DNA of 64,000 bases from Syncephalastrum monosporum B8922 (lineage: Eukaryota > Mucoromycota > Mucoromycetes > Mucorales > Syncephalastraceae). The notes beneath the pieces are model-generated. The model was not told the DNA's origin. It made no database searches and saw only the letters and a program-made list of their open reading frames with translations. Numbering within the stretch: the first letter of the stretch is position 1; the number at the start of each line of letters is the position of its first letter. Where the stretch lies: contig JNEN01000833.1 of assembly GCA_000697355.1 (NCBI GenBank), forward strand, positions 343,497 through 407,496, in the 5' to 3' direction. Shown one piece after another: positions 55,743-64,000 of the stretch. The position numbers and the translations under genes are program-made.

Positions 55743-57644
55743 CGTGGACTACTGGTTTTTTTTTTTCTCCGAGTGTGTTGAAGGAAGAAAGAAAACAGCG
55801 AAAAGAAGTGTATTTAACTTATGCTATCTTCTGAGATATACCATAGTAACACCGCAATTATACCTGCGAGCTGCGCTGCCGGAGTTCTGAAGGCTGTTCC
55901 TCTTATGGGTCTACTTACTTGATCCTCTCACGGTAAACAGTAAATACCTCTGCTGCACAAAGAAGCCAGCCTTGAAAGATATACTGTCTCAAATGAAACA
56001 GATGTAAGATCTCGGTTCACTGGCTTCTTCGCCTCCCGAGATCACGGAGATGGGTCCAGGGCCTTATTTCGAGAAATAATACTCAAGACGAATAATACCT
56101 CACTTCCCCTCACTCTCCTGCCTGCTTGAAAATAGATACAGTATTCTGTCTATCATGAGTAACGCCGTCTTCCAAATCACACATAAGAGAGACTTCAGCC
56201 GGCATCCGGATGCTTTTTCTTCGCTTCCCCATTTTTCATATTTGGCCATGGCATAGCTTACTCACCAGTGCGTTGTGCCTTGCATGTCCCTACGGCTCCT
56301 GCGTAGTGCATGGGCGTGTGTGACGTGTTGGGTGTACCCTCCGCACGCTGGCTATTTTTCCCTTTTTTTTTTTGTTGTTTGTTCTTTTTCGGCGCTAACA
56401 AAACAAAGGCAGCAATCCAGATCGTCCCGACGATCCACGCACTTGGCAAGCTTCTGGAACCAAGGTTTGGATCACACATACGTAGATTTACTTTTCGAGA
56501 CTGAAGCGGAAAAGCAAAGCCCGAAAGAGTGGTCATCTCTGTGTAACTGTCTGCATATGTCATGGTTTATGAGGGATTTAAAGTGCATTCGTGCTGGATG
56601 GACGTGACCCGTGATAAGACTGTAGACTGTATGAAGAAAAGAATGAATGCTATATAACACTGAGTGTACAATGGTGCGTAGGCAGGATGATGTACATATG
56701 CACACGTGTGTCATGCACGCCGAGACAAATGACCACATTGGTTGGAAAGAGAAAACAAGACACGAGAGACACGCGAAGGGAAATAAAACAAGTGACCTCA
56801 TTGGTAGACGCGGGTGGGATGAGACGGGATAGAACTGACTCAAGGAATTCAAAGTGAGCAAGAAGCCCAGCCAGACAAATTACAAATAATGAAAGACAGC
56901 TTTTTTTTTCTTTTTTGATTGTCAAGAGTTGTATCGAGGGAAGAGAAGGCAGCGGGTGAGGGTGAGGGACAGGGAGGGACAGAGGGGCATTTCTTTTTTC
57001 TTTTTTGCTTCCAGGCTGAACAGGGAGGGAGGGAAGAAAAAGGTTAAAGCAGGAGATACTAGAGTTTGCTGCCTGAATAGGGATCTCCCAGACTTGTATG
57101 ACAAGAAGAATGAGATAACGAAGAAAAGGAAGAACCGATGGGGCGTGTACACGACAAGAAAGCGTGAGGGAGAGAGTGAGAGAGCGTGAGAGAAATGGAC
57201 AGAATCAAAAGATAAAGGATGAAGAGGGAAGAAATCGACGTTGATCGTGGAATGAGGATAATGATAATGATATTGATAATGAATGGGTTGAATAATAATG
57301 AATGACGGATGGTGACCATGATGGTGGGAGGGGTTTATATTTTATTTTCTGAGCGGGCGCGAGCGCGCGTGGCACGCACAATTCAAAAGCGGTTTCCAGC
57401 CTTCCCTTCCACCTCTTTTTTCTTTTTTCGATCCAGTCCATGCATCTCTGTCGATCGTTGTGCTATTAGTAAGTCGCCTACGCCGGCCTCCTCTCCCATT
57501 CCTTCCATTCATTCAACAAGATTCCCTTGCCAGTCTTTCCATTAGAGCCTGAAAAAAAGCCGAACCCTTCAGTACTGCATATCTGTCAACCGTATGCCGC
57601 ATACGGTCTCCGTATCTTGACGCAAACGCTTTTCCTGTTGAACC
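55743..57644. other. Intergenic between divergent genes, ~1.9 kb
   Basis: Promoters of the allantoicase fusion (left) and the phosphodiesterase (right). Long homopurine/homopyrimidine stretches (57140-57440) and a GATAATGATAAT simple repeat near 57255-57285. No gene is supported. Confidence 0.5.
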
Positions 57645-60460
57645 ATGAATCCGAGCGAATGCAACGTTATCCTCGCAAGACATCAGCACCTACCTGTCCG
57701 TGACCCTGCTGTCGATATCCTCGACTCTCTATTTAAGCAAGGTGCGGGTCTTTTTTTTTTTTCTTTTGTCTGAAATGATATATATCACCATGACGAACAA
57801 AGAAAACCCTTCGCTCACTATCTATCTATCGATATCTTATCTTATTTCTACAACAACGTCAAAAAGTGACAACCGCCGAACCTGCCAGCGAAGCCTTGCA
57901 ACTCTTGACGGCCCTCCAGCATTCAAATATACCCACTCTTCTCCTCGTCGACCTTGACAGTTTACAAGACCGTTCGCAATCGCTTGACTTTCTCTGCTCT
58001 CTCATCAAGCACATCGAAAAAGCGAAATTAAAAAGCGTCGTACCCATCGGTAAGCCCACTTCCCATGCTATGCTTTCCTTCTTCTACGTATCTCATGCGA
58101 CCATTGGACGATCTAGCATATTCCTCCGATGATTCTTTCAGCGTCATGCTGGACTGCCTCCACCTGGGCTCGGCCGACTATGTTCTAAAGCCGCTCGAAC
58201 TAAGCGTCGCGAAGACCATGTTTTTGGTAATTAAGATGATGTAGGCCCCCCAAACCTTGATTGACCTCTCTTCGTGTATTTAGAACGTCACGCGATACCG
58301 TTTCCAGCGACTCAAAGCAAATGACCTGTGTAAAGCAAGCCCTCTGTGGCGCCAAAGCGAGAACTTGTCTCCGCCCGGTGAAGCATGGGTTCATTTTCAA
58401 AACAGGTTGAAAGGCGTCTTCATGGAGGATGCAGAGTAAGTCGTAATACCCTGTCCTTTTTTATGAAATATGTCCCCCCCCCCACAACCCCTCCCCCGCA
58501 TTTTATACGGTTAAGTTTCGCCATTCATTGACAATAGCATTAGGCCGCGTGAACGCCATGCCTCTCGTGGCACCGACCTGAGTTCAAACCTATCAGAGTA
58601 ATGACAAAAACGAACAAAAAAAGGGGATCGCCCGTCCAACTAACTATTTTTCCCTTTTTATTGACATAATCACGATATAGGGAACGTATTACCCAACTAA
58701 AGTCACACCTCTGCAAGTGGGAATTTAGCTCACTCGACCTCGAACCGAGTGAACTCACCCAATGCGTATTCCTCATATTCGATCAGGTGCTGAGCTGCCA
58801 CGATTTAAGCGACCTCACCGTCTCGAAAGGTAAGTTACACGAGTGCCACATGGCAACATAATCGAAGCTTTTTTCCACTGACGACACACCAACGACATCA
58901 CATGAACACACCTACCACACAAATAGAGTCCTTGTACGACTTTGTGTCCGATGTCTGTGCCTCCTACCACAACACAAACCCATATCACAACTTCCACCAT
59001 GCCGTCGACGTCCTCCAAACCGTCTATTTCTTTTTGTGTAAAATGGGCACGGTGGTACCTTTGGACAGCCATGTCGAACCAAACACCCTGCCATTGCGGT
59101 CACCTGGTCGGTTACTGCAACCCATGGACGTGCTTGCCCTCTTGATGGCCAGCATTGGTCATGACGTGGGCCACCCTGGCGTCAACAATATGTTCATGGT
59201 CAATTCCGGTGCCCCTTTGGCCATTCTGTACAATGATCGCTCCGTGCTAGAGAGCTTCCATTCCATGACGTTTTTTAATCTCTTGTACGAACGCCCTTTC
59301 TGCGACCTGACCGACCCCCAAGTTAATCCCCAATATGCCGGTAATCTTCGCATGACCTCTCGCGTAGCGTAAGGCACAAATTTACTGACAAAATTTGACG
59401 TATGTGCATGGGTTTTTTTATAGGCTTTCGAAAAAGCATTGTGCATACTATCTTGGCAACGGATATGGGCATGCACAAGGAATATATGGAGCAGATCAGG
59501 GACCGTAGTCAACATTTTCTTGAGCACGATCCTGGTTCTCCTGACCATGAACTCAATCGACTGACACTTTGCGCAGCCCTCATTAAATGTGCCGACCTTT
59601 GCAACTGCGTACGTGGATAGTCTCTGGAAAGGTTCAGCCAGACTCACATGGGCTTGTTTTAGGCGCGTCCTTTCCCTATCGCTCGACGCTGGGCTGAGTG
59701 CCTGCGGGAAGAGTTTTTTAAGCAGGGCGATCTCGAACGGGAACTCGGCATGCCGGTCTTTCCCGTCAATGAGCGTGGCAAGATACCGCTCGAGGACTTT
59801 CAGTTGGGCTTTATAAAAAACGTTGCCCTTGAGCTCTTTGAGCTAGTGGCCTCCATTATCCCAGGTAAGCGACAAGAAAGGAAGGACAAGCAAACACAGA
59901 TATTGACAGAGGGTGGTGTTCAAACAGAGATGCAATTTTGTGTTGCCATGATGAACGAAAATATTCGCCGATGGGAAGAGATTAAAGGACACAATCCGCA
60001 CGATTCGGGTGTGGCGGATGTCCCGAGTGCTGAGGAAAATGACGACGACTTGTTAAGGACAGAGAAGGAGGAGGAGATCAGACCATACGACCTGATACGT
60101 AAGTTATTCATCTGGTGGAAACACCTGAGAAAAAGCCCAGCCCACTCAAAACTCAAACTAGATCCGGAGGAAAACGAGCGCCGCGACAGCAAGCATAACC
60201 AGCAACTACAGCAGCAGGAGAACGGCAGTCTCGGGAATGAGAGAGAGCATCCTCAGGAGAATCATCAGCAGTCGCAGCAGAAGCAGCAACAAGAAGAGCC
60301 AAGTTCATCACCACAAGCGCCTCACTACACATCCCATCCAGCCCCGCGTTTGTCACTGAGTGAAGACTCTCCTCCAACGTTGGCAGGCTATGAGCCGCCT
60401 ACTGCCAATCCATCCTCGGGTGACGGGTTAGCGACCGGTTGCCATTGCATTATTCAGTAA
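57645..60460 (+). CDS. 3',5'-cyclic nucleotide phosphodiesterase with receiver-like N-terminus and CaaX end
   Basis: Hydrolyses cAMP and/or cGMP. Nine exons: 57645-57741, 57867-58049, 58117-58226, 58284-58435, 58538-58597, 58681-58829, 58927-59368, 59437-59608 and 59663-60460; 720 aa, phases consistent. Residues ~10-125 resemble a response-regulator receiver fold: LLLVDLD (candidate phospho-acceptor D61/D63), VPIAYSSDD and ADYVLKPLE (conserved K ~118). The early acidic pair is not obvious. The class I PDE domain (~250-535) has NPYHNFHHAVDV (~268-279), SIGHDVGHPGVNN (~326-338), ILATDMGMHKEYM, LIKCADLCNCARP and MQFCVAMMNENI. All metal-binding His/Asp residues are present. The tail (~560-705) is hydrophilic and Gln-rich. 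The last residues, CHCIIQ, form a CaaX box (C717-I-I-Q) predicting prenylation. The seventh intron's acceptor was chosen to keep the frame. Confidence 0.9.
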
Positions 60461-60629
60461 TATCGTCTCCATCTGTATACTACTCACCCTTCTTTTCTCT
60501 CTGCTCCTCCTCCCTTTCTGTATCATACTATGTCTATAGAGCCCTTCCCCTTTCCCCTTTTCTTTATTAATTGTACATTCCTACTGTACGTAACATCCAC
60601 CCCTTCTTCTTTATTTCCGGCCTAATAAG

Positions 60630-61538
60630 TTACTGATACAATTCTTGATTCAATGCGGATCCGAAGAGATGGTCCCAGCTTTTCGGTGGTGTCCATGATG
60701 CACCATCTACAACATAATTCGCGTGAGTCCCTGGATGATTTCTCTTCTGTGAGACAAGATGCTTACCTTGGGCGGGTAAGATCTGGTAAATGCCATTGAG
60801 GATATTTGCATAGGCAACAGCGTCCATGGCATTGTCTCCTTCGAGGGCGAACATTATATAAAGAGTGGTCGGGGCAGCTTCTTTCAGAGCGGTATACAGT
60901 CGTTTCGCCAGACCACTGCCATGAATCACGCCGTCAGGGCCCTCTTCAAGCGCAGGCACCTTGTCCTGCACTTCAGGATTGGACTCGAGTACCCGGAAAG
61001 GCAGGCTGCTCGAGCTGATCTGTGCATCTGTGCGCAGACCTGCATCTGCGCTCGTGAGGAGCACGACGCGCTTGAAGCTATGGTCGCGCACAAACGCGGT
61101 CACCTGTTCAATGTATTCGCTCCGTTTCGCCTTGAATGCAGGCGATCGCTGCTGCACACAGGTCCACTGCTTGTCGCTTGTCTGGTATACTGTGCTCGAG
61201 GTTATGTCTCTGCGCGTGTGACATTGTGGACCTGGTTACCTTCAAGAGGGACCGTGATTCCTCTGCGGTCCGAGCCTTCACGCGCGCCCGCGACGGGCAT
61301 CACTGTGTCTGTGTCGAAAAAGCCCACGCGTTCCATGCGCAGCGTGTGTATCAGGAGATCGCACGTCAGCTGAGGGACATTGCCGATCGATACCGTGGGC
61401 TGCTCGCAGAAGTAAGAACAACAAGAATAAGCGTAAGAGTAAGAAGACAGCAGATATGTTATAGTCCATTCAACGTACAAGCAGTAGAGTGGAGTTGTTT
61501 AATGAAGTGGAATCGAATGAAGGCGTGGTGACGAACAT
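60630..61538 (-). CDS. PBA2: Proteasome assembly chaperone 2 (PAC2/Pba2)
   Basis: With PAC1 it guides assembly of the 20S proteasome alpha ring. Four exons: 61538-61479, 61399-61232, 61181-60767 and 60706-60630; 239 aa, all phases consistent. The N-terminus MFVTTPSF leads via a splice into LLPTVSIGNVPQLTCDLLI, the family signature, then VGFFDTDTVMPVAG. QQRSPAFKAKR, VVLLTSADAGLRTD and FALEGDNAMDAVAYANILN follow, and the C-terminus is PPKSWDHLFGSALNQELYQ. The second donor (GTCCAC) is weak but is the only one keeping frame. The start is 92 bp downstream of the HAUS1 stop on the same strand; the gene is convergent with the phosphodiesterase (169 bp). Confidence 0.9.
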
Positions 61539-61630
61539 GAAAAGGTCTACGTACAAAGCAAGCGGGGTGCGTAAAGGGTATGAACAAGGAAAATGAAGAG
61601 GCCGCGCGTAAGCGCACGGTCGGGGATAAA

Positions 61631-62937
61631 TCAACGTACGCTTTCAGCAATATCAGCCAAAAGTCGATCTCGTTCCAGTTGAAGCGACCGCTGTTGTCTC
61701 GTTAAATCAGCTGTTCTCTTTATTTTTTACCTCTCATAGTGTTCGTCACTTACCAGACGATGTTGCGCGTCTCTCATTTTTAAAGAGGATAGGATCACGT
61801 CCTAAGTAGGTGTCCTGTAAATATACACAGAAAACAGATCATCATTGAGACTCGACTTACAGGCGGCAGGTCACCATAGCGTCCCACTTGTCTACACTTT
61901 TCAGCCAATTTGAGTTCAAGTTCGAGGGTATCTTGCTCAAGTCTCTGGATAGCTTCGAGGCGTAAACCTTGCTGCTCCACCTGTGTAGCTTCATATTCGT
62001 TCTAAAATGCAAATAGATGAACACGTGATGAAAACACACCAAGGTCACGATTGTTTCGAAAAGTACCAAAATATCAGCGTAAGCGCGTTGTGAGGCTTCG
62101 TTTTCTTCCTGCAATATCTGAGCATCGTGCTGTTCGGTAAAAAGGCGGTCTTTTGGGTGTGTTCTCCGCAAAGATGACAGCATCCTGCATAAATGTGTCA
62201 GACAAGGCATAAGGTTCATTTTACTTAAACTCTTTTCTTACTCCTTCATAGAAGACAGTTCCGTCCGCGCTTTTTGAACCCGATTGCGGAACATTTGCTC
62301 AGTCTCCTGCCCCCTTTCCCGTTCCAAACGTGCGTCCATAAGACGCATGGTGACGTGGGCCACCGCGGTGTGATAGCTATAATAAAGAAAGGATGAAAAA
62401 AAAAAAAAGCCAAACGGGATCAGGGACACGCCATCCTGCTTTTCTTTCTCGGGCTGTTGCTAGGCAGAGCCTACTCTTCCAATTTACCTGCTTGTGGCTG
62501 TATCTTCGAGACCCAGCTGGGTGGCTAAGGCTGACAATGCCTCGAGTGAACGTGCGCCCTGGACGGACAGCGATGCTTTGCTAATCTCTAGCGCCTCTAG
62601 TTTCTCTTGCCACAGCATGGCCTGGCGTGTGTTGTCTTCACTGATGGTGCGGTGGATGTCCAATACTGTTTTCATCACTCGATTGGCCATATCACTTTTT
62701 TTCTGTAGTTCTAAAACAGCCTGGAGCGTCATATCGGATCGGTCATGGGCCGGCACAGCCTGCCCTGAATATAACTCGTTCAACCATACGTCTGCCTGGA
62801 ATCGTTGCAAATACGTCGTTAGCACGTATAGATAATCGAATGACGCTGCTTGCCTCTTCCCAGCCAGCTGACGTAGCGAGCTCTTCACCAGAGGTAAGTG
62901 ATGATCGCGAACGATCGTTACCAGTTGACATTGGCAT
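61631..62937 (-). CDS. HAUS1: HAUS1-like augmin complex subunit
   Basis: Augmin recruits gamma-tubulin to microtubules for branching nucleation at the spindle. Seven exons: 62937-62845, 62795-62488, 62376-62242, 62184-62067, 62001-61861, 61801-61754 and 61690-61631; 300 aa (human 278), phases consistent. The N-terminus has the WLNELYSGQAVP segment (~residue 34), like WLKKIFGDHPIP of human HAUS1. Then come a helical region ending VQGARSLEALSALATQLGLED and long coiled coils (RQETEQMF-like, QEENEASQRAYADIL, RLEQDTLELELKLAEKC). The C-terminus is RYGDLPPDVILSSLKMRDAQ, matching the conserved DLPP-SLAKLKIEEAK-type end of HAUS1. The similarity is weak but colinear. The first intron donor (GTCATT) is poor, while a CTAAC branch site supports it. 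Confidence 0.8.
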
Positions 62938-64000
62938 GTGGTGGAGACGAGAACAGCAAAAAAAAAGAAACGAAGAAGAAAAAAAAAAAAAGAGTGCGTG
63001 CATTTCACTAAAGCAATCCTGTTTTTAATCTCCGGACCATTTCTTCCTTTTTCTCAACATTTGCATGAGCTCAGCACAGTAGAGGCAAGGCAGATCTTTT
63101 TCTGTCCGCTCCGCATTGTTTATTTCCTTTTTATACTATGCAGCGATTTTCTTTGTTCTTCTCTTCTCCAAAAAAAATACTAGTAAGCAGATAGAATGGT
63201 TTCATAAGCTGCCAAAAGATGGGACCTTGCTGTAATCGGGCGGCTAAATAAAGGTAGCACGACGTCAAATGTTTAAATTGAATTAGGTTTTCAAAGGAAG
63301 ACTATATTCGTCGCGGTGTTTCTTAGAGAAATGCAAGGACTATAAAACAGATGACCTACGGCAATTCATCATCTGTAGGTATTATCGCGTGTTTTTATGC
63401 ATCTGTAGTGATGTTACTATTACATATATGCGATTAACTAGCCTACGAAATTTCGTTCCGAAATCAGTTCTCGTGGACTACACTTCATTTTTATTATACA
63501 TACCAGCTACCGGGACCGGGGTCGTCATACACGCTCATGGCGTGTTGGCCACTAAAACCTCATCTATGCTGTGCAGCAGATTGCATTTTTGAGTCTCAGT
63601 TTCATATTATCAACCACAAGCACTTACCGATGGGCGTGGGGCAGACATTTGGCGCGGGGGCACATGTCTTTGGGGGGTAAGTTTTGACGGTGGTCCCGGC
63701 CACCGATAGCCGGCTAGTGGGTCGCGAACGGGGAAGAAGGAGAGAGGGAGAGCAAGCGGCGAGGAAGAAGAGCAAAGGAGGAGCGAAAAAGGAGTGGAAC
63801 TGGAACGAGTGTTAATGTCTCATATTGAATGCATAGACCTGAATCTGTTTCACTTACTGGCAGAGGAAAAAGCGAAAAAAAAACCTCTGATGGGAGAGCA
63901 GCAAGCGGAAAGAAGGTGGAAGAGGCACGAACGGAGGAGAAGACAGGAGGAGAGGCGAGCAAGAAGACGGCAAGCTAAGTATACATTCAGAAGGAGGTTA
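62938..64000. other. Intergenic, right edge of window
   Basis: HAUS1 promoter followed by ~1 kb without supportable coding sequence. A plus-strand purine-rich stretch lies at 63715-63995. A neighbouring gene may start just outside the window. Confidence 0.45.

Noticed and set aside
58540..58600. tRNA-like word (GAGTTCAAACC) in the phosphodiesterase gene
   Set aside because: It lies in exon 5, which is needed to keep the frame, and no acceptor stem or anticodon arm can be drawn.
62484..63008. Minus-strand frame extending HAUS1 to a start at 63008 with poly-Phe
   Set aside because: The extension is an A-run read as Phe; the model starting at 62937 with a 49-nt intron gives a natural N-terminus.
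63600..63720. Possible minus-strand first exon (MSAPRPS followed by GTAAGT)
   Set aside because: No continuation with an open frame or domain could be found at the following acceptors.

Overview
This is a stretch of a fungal nuclear genome. Almost every gene is interrupted by short spliceosomal introns (mostly 46-130 nt, GT-AG, often with a CTRAY-like branch site). The gene set is fungal: palmitoyltransferase Pfa4, Swc4, Mcp2-type UbiB kinase, CorA/Alr-type Mg2+ channel, Ric1, Not4, and allantoin catabolism. GC content is moderate. An augmin subunit (HAUS1), an R1R2R3 MYB factor and a decayed multicopy PD-(D/E)XK-like gene family suggest an early-diverging fungus, most likely Mucoromycota. 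I infer that placement; I have no database match for it.

Bases 1-6600 are a gene-poor repeat cluster. It holds at least four decayed copies of one gene family, arranged as inverted and direct repeats around related upstream regions. One copy is interrupted by a ~99-bp element with 24-bp terminal inverted repeats. All copies are broken by frameshifts, deletions or stops.

From 6.6 kb to 63 kb the window holds 23 spliced or single-exon protein genes: nucleoside hydrolase (-), an unrecognised 595-aa protein (-), MYB factor (-), Tim23 (+), Pfa4 (-), F-box protein (-), Swc4 (+), an acidic coiled-coil protein (+), glucose-6-phosphate dehydrogenase (-), TLDc/Oxr1 (-), Mcp2-like UbiB kinase (+), ornithine decarboxylase (-), Coq1 prenyl diphosphate synthase (-), an eight-exon membrane protein (+), NR2C2AP-like protein (-), Ric1 (+), CorA-type Mg2+ channel (+), Not4 (+), TTC1-like TPR protein (-), allantoicase fused to ureidoglycolate lyase (-), a cyclic-nucleotide phosphodiesterase with a receiver-like N-terminus and a C-terminal CaaX box (+), proteasome chaperone PAC2/Pba2 (-) and HAUS1 (-). 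For nearly all of these I derived exon boundaries from reading-frame continuity and splice consensus, and the summed exon lengths are multiples of three (the Oxr1 5' end is not closed). Several neighbours are tightly packed: convergent pairs Tim23/Pfa4, membrane protein/NR2C2AP, Not4/TTC1 and PDE/PAC2; the divergent pair NR2C2AP/Ric1 shares ~126 bp; HAUS1 and PAC2 are tandem, 92 bp apart.

The genes do not form one pathway. Themes are purine and allantoin nitrogen salvage, NADPH/polyamine/ubiquinone metabolism, mitochondrial biogenesis (Tim23, Coq1, Mcp2), protein turnover and RNA regulation (Not4, PAC2, F-box), and cAMP signalling. The last kilobase and the stretches listed as intergenic show no supportable gene. 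No tRNA, rRNA or CRISPR array was seen.
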